DNA of 33,618 bases from positions 1-33,618 of the forward strand of contig CALEKY010000041.1 in assembly GCA_937902995.1 (NCBI GenBank), given 5' to 3'. The DNA is from an uncultured Sinobacteraceae bacterium. GTDB lineage: Bacteria; Pseudomonadota; Gammaproteobacteria; Steroidobacterales; Steroidobacteraceae. The translations under genes were made by a program, and so were the position numbers. This document shows positions 1 through 9,196 of this stretch, piece by piece (positions within the stretch are counted from its first letter, which is position 1; each line of letters begins with the position of its first letter). The notes beneath the pieces are model-generated. The model ran no database searches. It saw only the letters and a list, made by a program, of their open reading frames with translations, and was not told the origin of the DNA.

Positions 1-94
1 GCGACGGCCGAACGGGCCGGTGCATGCAACTTCAGGCGATTCACGTACGTTGGGCCTGCACTCGCCGTCTGAGCATGGAACAGGGACCTCACAC

Positions 95-1054
95 ATGCTG
101 ACCGTGCAGATCGCCAAATCCGTCATGAAACTGTGCGAGCGGTTCCCGGCTTCGCCCGACGCAAGCGCCGGAGAGCTGCAAGAGATCTTCCAACATCCGC
201 GGTTTACGAGGGGTACGCAGGACGAGCGCCGGCGATTGATGGAGCAATCGGCGGAAGCCAAGTATCGCAGCGAGATCGAATATCCCTGGGATCATTACTT
301 CGGCATCGATCTGCGTCCTCTGCTCGCAAACAAGCGAATTTTGGACCTAGGTTGTTTCACCGGCGGACGCGGAGTGGCGTGGTTCGAGCGTTATGAGCTT
401 GCGCATCTCACGGGTGTCGACGTCGATGATGTCTTTATCGAAGCCGCTCGCATCTTCGCTGCGCGTCGCGGCATTCCGGGCGAGTTTCACGTCGGTTTCG
501 CTGAGGCCTTGCCGCTCGAGGACGCCTCCGTCGATGCCGTGCTGTCATTCGATGTGCTCGAGCACGTGCAGAACGTGCCTGCCGCACTTGGCGAGTGCTA
601 TCGCGTGCTGAGACCGGGAGGACTCTTCTTGTTGGTCTTTCCCAGCTACTTTCAGCCGCTAGAGCATCACCTTTCGTTGGTGACACGGTGCCCCGGTTTG
701 CAATGTTTGTTCACCGGGCGAACGCTAGTGCGTGCGTATTGCGAAATTCTGAACGAGCGGGGGTCTGCCGCCGATTGGTATCGCCGCGATACGCCCGAGC
801 TCAGAGCTTGGGAACGCGGCAACACGATCAACGGTACGACGCTGGCACGCTTCCGAAAGTATTTGAAGGAACGTCCTTGGCGTGTTCGTCACTTCAGTCG
901 GAAAGCGCTCGGCAGTATCGGTAGAAATGCTTCCAAGAGCGCTCTTTACAAAGCGGTTGCCGCTGGCCTCGCGCCGCTCGCACGCATCCCGGTTCTCGAG
1001 GAGGTTTTCCTGCACCGTATCACCTGCATTCTCGAGAAGCCTGGCGACGCTTAG
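95..1054 (+). CDS. class I SAM-dependent methyltransferase
   Basis: Predicted 319-residue methyltransferase of the Methyltransf_11 type. Residues 82-92 carry the SAM-binding motif I (ILDLGCFTGGR). An acidic post-motif (GVDVDD) follows near 107-112, then motif II-like SFDVLEHV at 151-158 and the post-motif RVLRPGGLFLLV at 170-181. The C-terminal ~130 residues are basic and not recognised; they probably form the substrate-specific part. The acceptor cannot be told from sequence. The frame is open to the window edge and a GTG lies at position 20. ATG 95 is preferred because a GGGA stretch sits just upstream and the intervening residues look non-conserved. A start outside the window is not excluded. 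There is no downstream partner: about 320 bases separate it from the next gene. Confidence 0.85.
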   Translation: MLTVQIAKSVMKLCERFPASPDASAGELQEIFQHPRFTRGTQDERRRLMEQSAEAKYRSEIEYPWDHYFGIDLRPLLANKRILDLGCFTGGRGVAWFERYELAHLTGVDVDDVFIEAARIFAARRGIPGEFHVGFAEALPLEDASVDAVLSFDVLEHVQNVPAALGECYRVLRPGGLFLLVFPSYFQPLEHHLSLVTRCPGLQCLFTGRTLVRAYCEILNERGSAADWYRRDTPELRAWERGNTINGTTLARFRKYLKERPWRVRHFSRKALGSIGRNASKSALYKAVAAGLAPLARIPVLEEVFLHRITCILEKPGDA

Positions 1055-1372
1055 CGCGATCGTGCTCGATCGTCGGTCTCGTGGGCGTAGCGTCAATGCG
1101 ATGTCAATGCCACGTTACTGGTGTGACGTTCAACGCGGTGTGGTCTTGTGGATGACTCTCGTGGATCCATCAACGCAAGCGGCTGAGCGCACGCCGCTCA
1201 AGCTCTTAGCTGCATTCGCATGACGAAGGTTGAGAGCGCAAACAATTCTAAACATTCCTGGCGCGCTGCGGATCGATACCGGCCGTTGCAGGGGTAGAGC
1301 TTCACGAAGATTGGAGGTACGGTTAGCCCCCTTTCATAAGAACAGTCTCACAGCCAGCGAAGGGGGATCGAG
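1055..1372. other. gene-free stretch between methyltransferase and esterase
   Basis: No convincing coding frame is visible. A short hairpin (AGCGGC at 1178-1183, GCCGCT at 1193-1198, 9-base loop) could end methyltransferase transcription, but it has no T tract. The esterase ribosome-binding site, AGGGGGA, lies at the right edge just before ATG 1373. The esterase promoter presumably lies here, but no strong -35/-10 pair was seen. Confidence 0.4.
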
Positions 1373-2845
1373 ATGTACAGGAAAGTTACATGCTCTTTGG
1401 CTGCAGTGCTGCTCGCGGCTTGCGGCGGCGCTGATCAATCGATGGAGGCGCCTGCGACGATCGGCGAGATCGTGCAAACGAAATACGGCGCCGTTCGCGG
1501 CACGACCGTTACCGAGCTCGAGAACGTCACCGCATACATTTATCGAGGCATTCCATATGCAGCACCGCCGGTCGGCGATTTGCGTTGGAAGGCGCCACAA
1601 CCCGTTCAACCGTGGGAAGGTGTGCGGGATGCAACCGAATGGCCGAATCGCTGCCCGCAAGGCCAGAGCAGCATGGGCTCGAGTTCGCCGATCTCTGAAG
1701 ACTGTCTGTATCTCAACGTCGTGACCGCGGCGAAGACTGCGGATGAAGGGCGTCCCGTGATCGTGTTCTTCCACGGCGGCGGATTGACGTCGGGTACCGG
1801 TAACTCGACGACCTACAACCATCCGACGTTGCCGAACAAAGGCGTCGTGCTCGTCACGGTGAACAGCCGTCTCGGTCCGATCGGTTATCTCGCACATCCT
1901 GAGCTGACGAAAGAATCCGGGACGGGTTCATCCGGGAACTACGGTACGCTCGATCTCAAGGCTTCGCTCGAATGGGTACGCGACAACATCGCGGCATTCG
2001 GTGGAGACCCGAACAATGTGACGATCATGGGCGAGTCGGGCGGCGGCACGAAGGTCATTTCGCAAATGGCTTCTCCGCTAACGGAAGGTCTGTTCCACAA
2101 AGCGATCGTTGAAAGCGGTTCTGCGCTCGCGACGGTCGATCGGTCGCTCAAACTTGCAGATGCAGAGGCGATGGGTGTGAGGCTTCAAGCCGCACTTGGC
2201 ATCGAGGATGGACCCGACGTGCTCGCACAAATGCGCGCGGTGAGCTGGGAGCAAGTTCTCGAGACTGCGCGTAAGCAAGAGGTCGGCTTCCGCGCCAGCC
2301 CCGTCGTCGATGGCTATGTCATTCCGGAGCCCGTTCACGATCAGTTCAAAGCAGGCAAGCAGCGCGCCGTGCCTTTGATCGTCGGTGCGAATCAAGGTGA
2401 AGCCATGCTCCAAACGTCAGTGCCGCAGATGGCTGATCTGCACAGCAAGGTGGCACCGACTTACGTTTACAACTTCACGCAACTGCCGCTCGGTTGGCGC
2501 GAAGAAAAAGGTTGCGTCGCGTTCCACGGTCTCGAGCTCACTTACGTGTTCGGCGCCATTCCGATTGGCCTGTCGTCGCCGACGACGCAAGGTCTCGCGC
2601 GCGGCGGCGGCTGCTCCGTGAAGCTGCCGGCCCACGACGATCAAGACTTGAAGGTCGCCGATCAAGCGGCGACGATCTGGGCGCAGTTCGCCAGGACGGG
2701 TAATCCGAGCGTGCCCGGCTTGATCGAATGGCCTGCTTGGACGGCAGAGAGCAAGGGCTATCTCATGCTCGGTACGCCGCTAGAAGGAAGAGTCGGTGGC
2801 CTCGAGAACACGTACATCGCACCTCCACCGCGGAACACAGAGTAA
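1373..2845 (+). CDS. lipoprotein carboxylesterase, type B (COesterase family)
   Basis: 490-residue carboxylesterase/lipase of the type-B alpha/beta hydrolase family, predicted to hydrolyse carboxylic esters at the outer membrane or in the periplasm. The N-terminus is a lipoprotein signal with a lipobox ending in Cys17 (LLAAC). Family landmarks are present: oxyanion HGGG at 134-137, EDCLYLN at 109-115, nucleophile Ser222 in GESGGG (usual form GESAGG), acid Glu343 in GANQGE, and His385 in FHGLELTYVFG. ATG 1373 follows a good AGGGGGA ribosome-binding site. The protein is a little short for the family (usually 500-550). It is convergent with glpD, and a strong hairpin follows the stop. Substrate is unknown. 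Confidence 0.92.
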   Translation: MYRKVTCSLAAVLLAACGGADQSMEAPATIGEIVQTKYGAVRGTTVTELENVTAYIYRGIPYAAPPVGDLRWKAPQPVQPWEGVRDATEWPNRCPQGQSSMGSSSPISEDCLYLNVVTAAKTADEGRPVIVFFHGGGLTSGTGNSTTYNHPTLPNKGVVLVTVNSRLGPIGYLAHPELTKESGTGSSGNYGTLDLKASLEWVRDNIAAFGGDPNNVTIMGESGGGTKVISQMASPLTEGLFHKAIVESGSALATVDRSLKLADAEAMGVRLQAALGIEDGPDVLAQMRAVSWEQVLETARKQEVGFRASPVVDGYVIPEPVHDQFKAGKQRAVPLIVGANQGEAMLQTSVPQMADLHSKVAPTYVYNFTQLPLGWREEKGCVAFHGLELTYVFGAIPIGLSSPTTQGLARGGGCSVKLPAHDDQDLKVADQAATIWAQFARTGNPSVPGLIEWPAWTAESKGYLMLGTPLEGRVGGLENTYIAPPPRNTE

Positions 2846-2852
2846 TCGATGC

Positions 2853-2880
2853 GATCGGGCCGCCGCGAGGCGGCCCGATC
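2853..2880 (+). terminator. GC-rich hairpin after the esterase gene
   Basis: A perfect 12-bp stem (2853-2864 with 2869-2880) closes a GCGA loop 7 bases after the esterase stop codon. The right arm is not followed by a T run but by heptameric repeats. It is a likely transcription end or 3'-end stabiliser rather than a textbook intrinsic terminator. Confidence 0.6.
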
Positions 2881-2915
2881 AGTTGGGAGTTGATAGTCGA
2901 TAGTGGATAGCGGCG
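2881..2915 (+). repeat. degenerate 7-bp tandem repeat (AGTTGAT type)
   Basis: Successive 7-base units start at 2881, 2888, 2895 and 2902 and read AGTTGGG, AGTTGAT, AGTCGAT, AGTGGAT, ending in AGCGGCG. The tract begins at the base after the terminator stem. A related tract in opposite orientation lies at 3009-3022. Confidence 0.7.
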
Positions 2916-2984
2916 TGTGCCGATCATCGATCGGTGCTAACGATTTATCCTCTGGCAGGACCCGCACTTCGCTTTCGCCAGGCG

Positions 2985-3003
2985 TGCGTCGCCGGGCGAC
3001 GCA
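2985..3003. terminator. perfect hairpin between convergent esterase and glpD
   Basis: A 9-bp perfect stem (2985-2993 with 2995-3003) around a single G, on the 3' side of glpD. It has no T tract on either strand. Probably a 3'-end element for glpD (minus strand). Confidence 0.45.
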
Positions 3004-3008
3004 TAGCT

Positions 3009-3022
3009 ATCAACTGTCAACT
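3009..3022 (-). repeat. 7-bp tandem repeat at the glpD 3' end
   Basis: On the minus strand two units, AGTTGAC and AGTTGAT, run through the last codons of glpD, and the second unit provides its TGA stop. They match the units at 2881-2908 in inverted orientation. Confidence 0.6.
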
Positions 3023-4521
3023 GCTGCGCTTTTGCTCGCCACGTACTCTCTCACACGCTCCGCTTCGTCCTGCGACAAGTGCAGAATCATCTTGGAACGC
3101 CGTAACAGCACGTCGTCGCCGGTGCGTGCCCATTCGTGCTCGATGAGATAGTCGACCTCGGCCTGATACAAATCCGCGCCGAAGCGCGTACCGAGATCGT
3201 CCGGTGTGTACGCGCCACGCAGGATCTCCTGCGCTCGCGTCCCGTACGCACGTGCGAGCCGTTCGGCGAATGCGTGCGTGAGAAACGGGAAACGAACTTC
3301 CAACTCGGCGATGAACGTTTCGAGACGCGCGCCGCCGAAATCGCCGCCCGGCAATGGCACATCTCCCGTCCACGGCTTGCCTGCAGCTGGAAGGAAGGGC
3401 GCGAGCTTTTGCAACACCTGTTCGGCGAGCTTGCGATAGGTCGTGATCTTGCCGCCGAAAATCGACAAGAGCGGGGCGTGGCCGTGTGCCGCATCGAGGT
3501 CGAGCACATAGTCGCGCGTGACGGCGGTTGCGTTCTTGGCTGCATCTTCGAATAGCGGGCGAATGCCGCTGTAAGTCCACACGACATCATCAGTTGTGAG
3601 CTGGCGTTCGAAGTAACGATTCACGCTTGCACACAGATAGTCGACTTCTTCCGGACTGATGGTCTCCGGACTGTCGGGCGACGGCACCGCAACTTCCGTC
3701 GTTCCGATCAGCGAGAAGCGTCCTTCATAAGGGATTACGAAAACGATGCGGCGATCCGGGTTCTGGAGCATGAACGCATGCGATCCCACGTGAAGTCGCG
3801 GTACGACGATGTGGCTGCCTTTGACGAGCCGTACCGTCTTCTTGCGTTCGATGTTGAGACGCTGGTGCAAGATCTCGCTGACCCATGGACCTGCCGCATT
3901 GACCAGCACACGCGCGCGCACTGTTTCTGCATCTCCCGTATGCGCGTCAGCGATCGTGCATCGCCAACCGTCTCGTTCGCGTGATGCACCGATGAACCGC
4001 GTGCGAGGGCGGATGCGTGCCCCGCGAGCTGCGGCATCGAGAGCATTGGCAATGACGAGCCGACTGTCGTCGACGCGACAATCCCAGTACGCAAAACCTC
4101 GCTGCACCCGCGATTGCAGTCCTTCGCGATACGCTCCGTCGATTCGTAAGGAGCGCGAACGCCCGAGGCGGCTTGGTCCTCCCAGCCGATCGTAGAGCGC
4201 AAGCCCGAGCCGCAACATCCAGCTCGGCCGCGACAGCTCCGTCTGCGGGAGCACGAACTCGAGTGGCCGTACCAGATGCGGCGCGATGCTCAGCATGCGT
4301 TCGCGTTCGATGAGCGCGGCGCGCACCAAGCCAAGCTCGCCGTACTCCAGATAGCGCAGTCCTCCGTGAATCAGCTTGGTGCTCGCGCTCGAGGTGTGTT
4401 GCCCGAGGTCGTCTTGTTCGACCAGCAGCACCGAAAGACCGCGCCCCGCGGCATCGCGTGCGATGCCGACGCCGTTGATACCACCGCCGATGACGAGGAG
4501 ATCAACGTCCTGGTTGTTCAT
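3010..4521 (-). CDS. glpD: aerobic glycerol-3-phosphate dehydrogenase
   Basis: 503-residue FAD-dependent sn-glycerol-3-phosphate dehydrogenase. It oxidises glycerol 3-phosphate to dihydroxyacetone phosphate at the inner membrane and passes electrons to quinone. The N-terminus has the FAD-binding GGGINGVG (12-19). The family signature SSASTKLIHGGLRYLE follows, with TYSGIRPLF and GGKITTYRKLAE further on, and the length matches the family (about 500). The frame is open further upstream to 4659, but the true start is taken as ATG 4521 because the FAD fold begins only six residues later; the extension has no family similarity. The ribosome-binding site is weak. The last codons and the stop lie inside a 7-bp repeat. 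No glpF or glpK neighbour is in the window. It is divergent from the membrane hydrolase at 4737. Confidence 0.95.
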   Translation of the reverse strand: MNNQDVDLLVIGGGINGVGIARDAAGRGLSVLLVEQDDLGQHTSSASTKLIHGGLRYLEYGELGLVRAALIERERMLSIAPHLVRPLEFVLPQTELSRPSWMLRLGLALYDRLGGPSRLGRSRSLRIDGAYREGLQSRVQRGFAYWDCRVDDSRLVIANALDAAARGARIRPRTRFIGASRERDGWRCTIADAHTGDAETVRARVLVNAAGPWVSEILHQRLNIERKKTVRLVKGSHIVVPRLHVGSHAFMLQNPDRRIVFVIPYEGRFSLIGTTEVAVPSPDSPETISPEEVDYLCASVNRYFERQLTTDDVVWTYSGIRPLFEDAAKNATAVTRDYVLDLDAAHGHAPLLSIFGGKITTYRKLAEQVLQKLAPFLPAAGKPWTGDVPLPGGDFGGARLETFIAELEVRFPFLTHAFAERLARAYGTRAQEILRGAYTPDDLGTRFGADLYQAEVDYLIEHEWARTGDDVLLRRSKMILHLSQDEAERVREYVASKSAAVDS

Positions 4522-4736
4522 TCGTTTGTTGCGCGAGAAACAAAATTGGGAAATGACCGTCGGATCGTGCGGGCAATCGCAGATGACAGCAGGTTTGACG
4601 AGTTTTTGCGATCGTGGATAGACATCGATCAGCGCCCGACTTAGGCTCGCGGCCGGCACATCGAAATATAAACCAATAAGGCGTACGACCTGTCGGCTGT
4701 CGCCGGTTCGGCGGAAAAGAAGATTGGGGGGGCGAC

Positions 4737-6434
4737 GTGAATTCTTCGCGGCGTGTTCTTGTGTTCGGTTGGCTCGCCATTCTCGTCGGAGGCTTGCTCG
4801 CGCATTTCGTTCAGACGTCGGGCGGCATTCGGATTCAGGACGTTCGGTTCAACGGCACGAACGGCAAACCGATGAGCGGCTTGCTGTACATCCCGCCGAA
4901 TGCAACGGCGCAGACACCGGCACCGGGCATCCTCGCGGTTCACGGCTACATCAATTCGCGCGAGACGCAGGCTGGATTTGCGATCGAGTATGCGCGTCGC
5001 GGCTATGTCGTATTGGCGCTCGATCAGACCGGACACGGCTACAGCGCGGGGCCTGCCTTCGCCGACGGCTACGGCGGTCCGGCGGGACTCAACTATCTGC
5101 GCAGCCTCGACGTCGTCGATAAGGACAATATCGGTCTTGAAGGCCACAGCATGGGCGGTGGCGCAGTGCTTGCTGCGGCGCTTGCCAATCCGGATGGCTA
5201 CAAATCCGTTGTGCTCGAAGGCTCGGCGACGCGCACGTTGTTCTCGCCGCCAGGCGACCCGACGTTTCCGCGCAATCTAGCGGTCGTGTTCAGCAAGTAC
5301 GATGAGTTCAGCCAGCTCATGTGGGGCGTGCCGCGTGCTGCAGAGGTCACGCATAGCCCGAAGCTGCTCGAGTTGTTCGGCACGGATCAGCCGGTCGAAC
5401 CCGGTCGTTTGTACGGTTCGATCGAAGAAGGAAACGCACGCATTCTCTACACGCCGGGCACAACACATCCTGGAGATCATTTGTCGTTCGAGGCTATCGG
5501 CGACAGCATCGAATGGTTCCAGCGCACGCTAGAAGGCGGGACGCCCCGCAATCGCGACGATCAAATCTGGATCTGGAAAGAGATCGGCACGCTGATCGCG
5601 TTAATAGGTTTCGTTGCCGTACTGCTCGGCGCATTCGATTGGCTGCTCACGTTGCCGGCGTTTGCACCCCTGCGTAGTCAAGGAACGTTCGCGCGCGAGC
5701 GGCGCGATGCCAAATGGTGGTTGGCGCTCGCCCTGAGCGCGCTCGTGCCGGTGGCTACTTACTATCACTTCCTTGGTCTCGGCGCGAGATGGTTGCGGGC
5801 GTCCGCATGGTTTCCGCAAGGCATCACGAATCAGATCATGGCGTGGGCGCTTCTGAACGCGGCGATCACGCTCGCGCTCGGGCGATTGCTGTTCAAGCCG
5901 GAGGCGACTCGTCCGCCGCTGCAATGGTGGCGCTCGATCGGCATCGCGCTCGCGACGACGGGAATCGGGTATGCTTCGTTGCTGTTCGCCGACTATTTCT
6001 TCGAGATCGATTTCCGTTTCTGGGTCGTCGCGCTCAAGTTGTTGAGCGCCGATCGCGTGCCGATATTTCTGACGTATCTGATTCCGTTCACTGCGTTCTT
6101 CTTCGTTGCGTTCCGTGCATTGCGCGGATTCGTCGCGGTGAAGGGCGATTCTCCGAGGCGCGTCTATTTGTCGGCCATCGCGGCGCTCGCAGGCGGATTC
6201 CTGCTTTTCATCATCGTGCAGTACGCGCCGTTGTTCGTGACTGGGCAGTTGCTCGTGCCGTCGCAGGCGCTGAATGCGATCATTTCGATTCAGTTCCTGC
6301 CGCTGATGCTCATCGTCGCGCTCATCGCCGTATTCGCTTGGCGACGCACGAACAGCGAGCTGCCAGGGGCATTGATCAGCGGATTGTTCGTGACCTGGTA
6401 CATTGTCGCGGGAACGGCAACGCATGTCGTCTGA
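4737..6434 (+). CDS. alpha/beta hydrolase with multi-spanning membrane C-terminus
   Basis: 565 residues, start GTG after a run of G that serves as ribosome-binding site. An N-terminal anchor helix (about 7-25) leads to an alpha/beta hydrolase domain (about 35-265), presumably facing the periplasm. Visible residues are HGY at 69-71, nucleophile Ser138 in GHSMGG, possible acid Asp189 and a possible His at 244 or 248. From about residue 284 to the end there are roughly eight hydrophobic helices. The hydrolase half looks like dienelactone-hydrolase or acyl-transfer enzymes; the membrane half is not recognised. The architecture suggests action on a lipid or envelope substrate, but this is inference. 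It is convergent with the MscS gene, with a hairpin between them. Confidence 0.85.
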   Translation: MNSSRRVLVFGWLAILVGGLLAHFVQTSGGIRIQDVRFNGTNGKPMSGLLYIPPNATAQTPAPGILAVHGYINSRETQAGFAIEYARRGYVVLALDQTGHGYSAGPAFADGYGGPAGLNYLRSLDVVDKDNIGLEGHSMGGGAVLAAALANPDGYKSVVLEGSATRTLFSPPGDPTFPRNLAVVFSKYDEFSQLMWGVPRAAEVTHSPKLLELFGTDQPVEPGRLYGSIEEGNARILYTPGTTHPGDHLSFEAIGDSIEWFQRTLEGGTPRNRDDQIWIWKEIGTLIALIGFVAVLLGAFDWLLTLPAFAPLRSQGTFARERRDAKWWLALALSALVPVATYYHFLGLGARWLRASAWFPQGITNQIMAWALLNAAITLALGRLLFKPEATRPPLQWWRSIGIALATTGIGYASLLFADYFFEIDFRFWVVALKLLSADRVPIFLTYLIPFTAFFFVAFRALRGFVAVKGDSPRRVYLSAIAALAGGFLLFIIVQYAPLFVTGQLLVPSQALNAIISIQFLPLMLIVALIAVFAWRRTNSELPGALISGLFVTWYIVAGTATHVV

Positions 6435-6463
6435 GATCGCACTGCGCCGAACGCTTGTTAGTC

Positions 6464-6487
6464 GGACACACAACCTTCTATGTGTCC
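6464..6487. terminator. hairpin between convergent hydrolase and MscS genes
   Basis: GGACACA (6464-6470) pairs perfectly with TGTGTCC (6481-6487) over a 10-base loop, in the 75-base gap between two stop codons. It is symmetrical and could serve both genes. There is no T run. Confidence 0.4.
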
Positions 6488-6509
6488 CGCCGGCATGTGA
6501 ATCGAGTTC

Positions 6510-7823
6510 CTACTCCTCGATCGCGCGCGCTTCGATGCCGATGTTGCGAGGGAGCGGTAGAACGGCATCGTCGGCGGACTGTTTCCACGTTGCGATCGCT
6601 TGTTTGACGTCTTCGCCGCTCGGCTGCTGGAACACGCGCAGGTCGAACTCGGGAAGGATGGCGTACAGATGGTCGAAGATGTCGGCTTGAATGCTTTCGT
6701 ACTCGACCCAGGCCGTCGTCGAAGTAAAGCAATAAACTTCGAGCGGTAAGCCCGTAGGGCCGGGTTGAAGCTGTCTCACGAGGATGAGCATGTCCTTGTG
6801 AATGCGCGGATGATTCTGCAGGTAGGCCTGCACGTATGCGCGGAACGTTCCGATGTTCGTCACGCGGCGCGTATTCACAGGATCCTTGCCTTCGGCGATC
6901 AGCTTGGCGTTGTAGGCCTCGAGCTCGGCCTGCTTTCGATCCAAGTACTCGTCGATCAATGCGAAGCGGCGAAGCCGTTGCCGCTCTTCCGGCGCGAGAA
7001 AGCGTACCGACGTCTGATCGATATACAGCGCGCGCTTGATGCGCCGACCGCCGGATTCGAACATGCCGCGCCAGTTCTTGTAGCTTTCGCTGATGAGCCG
7101 CCAGGTCGGGATCGTCGTGATCGTCTTGTCCCAGTTCTGGACCTTGACGGTATGGAGCGAAATATCGATGGCGTAGCCGTCGGCGTTGAGCTGAGGCATT
7201 TCGATCCAATCGCCGACGCGCAACATGTCATGCGTCGAAAGCTGAATGCTCGCGACGAGCGACAGCAGCGTGTCCTTGAAGACCAACATCAATACCGCGG
7301 TCATTGCGCCCAAGCCGGAGAGCAAGATCAGCGGATCGCGATTGAACAGCGTGGCAACGATGAGAATGCCCGCGATCATGAAGATCACGAGCTTCGCGAC
7401 TTGCAGATAGCCCTTGATCGGACGGGCGCGAGCGCGCTCCGGATCGCGCTGCTCGTAGATGGCGCCGACTGCGTTCAGGAGATTCGATAGCGCCAGGGCG
7501 ATCGTCAGGACGACGTACGCGCTCGCGACGCCGCGCACGATGAGCACGGCATTCGCCGGCAAGCCCTCGACGAAATTGATGCCGTAATAGGCGACGAGCG
7601 CGGGTACGACGTTGGCCAGGCGGGCGATGACGCCGCGTCCCAGCAGTGCATCGTCCCAAATCGTCGGTGCGAGCTTGGCCGTTCGTGTGATCGCCCGGAC
7701 GAGTAGCTTCCGCGTGGCTGTGTTGGCTAGCCAAACGACCAGCATGAGCGCCGCGAGCTGCAGCGCTGTCATCAGCCAGGGATAGTCTCGAAGCGGCGAG
7801 AACAGGGAATCGAGTGCGTTCAT
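6510..7823 (-). CDS. ybdG: YbdG-type mechanosensitive channel (MscS family)
   Basis: 437-residue inner-membrane MscS-family channel that should release osmolytes on hypo-osmotic shock. About five hydrophobic helices occupy residues 1-190. The pore and beta-domain follow (LSGLGAMTAVLMLVFKDTL, then GDWIEMPQLNADGYAIDIS). The YbdG hallmark WDKTITTIPTWRLISESYKNWRGM comes next. The long C-terminal region with RRVTNIGTFRAYVQAYL also matches the YbdG branch rather than small MscS, and the length is close to E. coli YbdG (about 415). ATG 7823 begins the first helix; the ribosome-binding site is not strong. It stands alone, convergent with the membrane hydrolase and about 100 bases after the AraC gene on the same strand. 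Confidence 0.93.
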   Translation of the reverse strand: MNALDSLFSPLRDYPWLMTALQLAALMLVVWLANTATRKLLVRAITRTAKLAPTIWDDALLGRGVIARLANVVPALVAYYGINFVEGLPANAVLIVRGVASAYVVLTIALALSNLLNAVGAIYEQRDPERARARPIKGYLQVAKLVIFMIAGILIVATLFNRDPLILLSGLGAMTAVLMLVFKDTLLSLVASIQLSTHDMLRVGDWIEMPQLNADGYAIDISLHTVKVQNWDKTITTIPTWRLISESYKNWRGMFESGGRRIKRALYIDQTSVRFLAPEERQRLRRFALIDEYLDRKQAELEAYNAKLIAEGKDPVNTRRVTNIGTFRAYVQAYLQNHPRIHKDMLILVRQLQPGPTGLPLEVYCFTSTTAWVEYESIQADIFDHLYAILPEFDLRVFQQPSGEDVKQAIATWKQSADDAVLPLPRNIGIEARAIEE

Positions 7824-7924
7824 CCGGTCAATCTTAGCGAATCAGCGGGCCTCGCCGGCATTCTCGTGGCCGGGCGCTTCTTCGATCCGAACGTGGGCGT
7901 GCGACGCCTTGCGGTCGAAAAGCC

Positions 7925-8983
7925 TTAGAGCTGGCGTATCCAGTCGTGGAAGGCCGGGTGGGGTGAAGATAGGCATCGCTGGGACATGGTGCTCGCATCG
8001 CCCTGCGTGCGAGCCCGTTCCAGCGCTTCGCTCGGCGTCATGCCGAACTGTCTGCGAAACGATCGGCAGAAGTGGCTTGGGCTTTGGAAGCCCCAGTGCG
8101 CTGCGATTTCATGGATCGTATGGTGCGAAGTGCGCTGTTTGCAGAGCGCGCGAAGGCACCGCTTGAGCCGCCTCTCGCGAACGTATGTCGCCACGCCGCC
8201 GAGCGGCCGGAACAGGCGATACAGCCGCGCGCGCGAGCATGCAAAGCGTCGGCAAAGCTGCTCGGGCGTGAGATTCTCGGTAGGCAGGTTGCGCTCGATG
8301 TATGCGCACATTGCATCGAGCACGGTGCTGTCCGATATACATTCTGAGTGGGTGCCGCCACGATAGGCCGCGAAGGCGCCGGCCACTGCACCGAGCAGCG
8401 TGTGACAGATCGGATCGTCGTCGTCGACGGATGCCGAATGCAACGCGCGCCAAACGCTCGTGAGGTGATTGCCGAGAATCCTGCCGACCGGGGAGCGCGC
8501 GGGAATGACGCAGCCGACGCTCAAATGCTCAGGATGCACGAACGAAAACATCACCTCGCGAGGAATCACTACGGAGATCGTGCTCGAGCTGTCGGCGATA
8601 CTTTCGAGCGTATGCCCCAGATCCAGCAAGCTGATATCTCCGGGACCGATTTGCACTTTTCGGTAGCCGTTGTAACCGACATAGCCGCCGGTAAGGTAGA
8701 TCTGCAGGAGTAGATGATCGGCACCGTCGTCTGCGCGATGTCCGTTACGGCGCACGTAGCGTTGGCCGGAAAACTCGGCGAGCGAAATGAAGACGCGCCG
8801 CAAATTGAATCCGTCGACGCGAGCAAAGAATCCGTCGGGCGACGTTTCTTCCAGCTCGGGCTCGAACAAAGGCAGCACGCTCGCGCGCCAAATCTCGAAG
8901 CGCTCGTGCTGCGGGAGGTTGTGCGTGTCGAAGACGTCGTGCGGAATGCCCGGAGTGGCGGCTGAAACGGGTGCGCTGATCAT
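7925..8983 (-). CDS. AraC-family transcriptional regulator
   Basis: 352 residues. The N-terminal part (about 20-200) fits the AraC_binding_2 type sensor domain (LPQHERFEIWRASV ... LLQIYLTGGYVGYNGY ... GDISLLDLGHT). The C-terminal ~110 residues are the double helix-turn-helix AraC domain, with LTPEQLCRRFACSRARLYRLF and IHEIAAHWGFQSPSHFCRSFRRQFGMTPSEALE. The ligand is unknown. Domain order and length match regulators of aromatic or amine catabolism, but no such operon adjoins it. ATG 8983 is followed directly by family-like sequence. Target genes cannot be named from the window; the nearest same-strand gene is the MscS channel. Confidence 0.92.
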   Translation of the reverse strand: MISAPVSAATPGIPHDVFDTHNLPQHERFEIWRASVLPLFEPELEETSPDGFFARVDGFNLRRVFISLAEFSGQRYVRRNGHRADDGADHLLLQIYLTGGYVGYNGYRKVQIGPGDISLLDLGHTLESIADSSSTISVVIPREVMFSFVHPEHLSVGCVIPARSPVGRILGNHLTSVWRALHSASVDDDDPICHTLLGAVAGAFAAYRGGTHSECISDSTVLDAMCAYIERNLPTENLTPEQLCRRFACSRARLYRLFRPLGGVATYVRERRLKRCLRALCKQRTSHHTIHEIAAHWGFQSPSHFCRSFRRQFGMTPSEALERARTQGDASTMSQRCLSSPHPAFHDWIRQL

Positions 8984-9196
8984 TGGAACTCTGTGCGATC
9001 ACATCGTGCGAGCTGTCGCGCAACTGTGACGGCGGCTTAGTTCTGGTTTCTAGTTCTGATCCAACCTGCCAGTTGCACCTCGACAAGGATGTCCGAAATG
9101 GCGCGATTTGGCCCGGTACTGGCGCGCATTTTTGAAGGGTGGGCCGCGCTCGTTTCGATGCAAACGCGTGTCTCCACACGGATTTTCCCTTCGTTT

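Noticed and set aside
20..94. GTG start at 20 for the methyltransferase
   Set aside because: ATG 95 has a better ribosome-binding site and the added residues look unconserved; a start outside the window cannot be excluded.
4522..4659. Upstream extension of glpD to a start at 4659
   Set aside because: The extra 46 residues have no similarity to the family and the FAD-binding fold starts right after ATG 4521.
5601..6473. Minus-strand frame of 290 codons over the membrane hydrolase
   Set aside because: Opposite strand of a sequence coding for transmembrane helices; highly charged product with no family.
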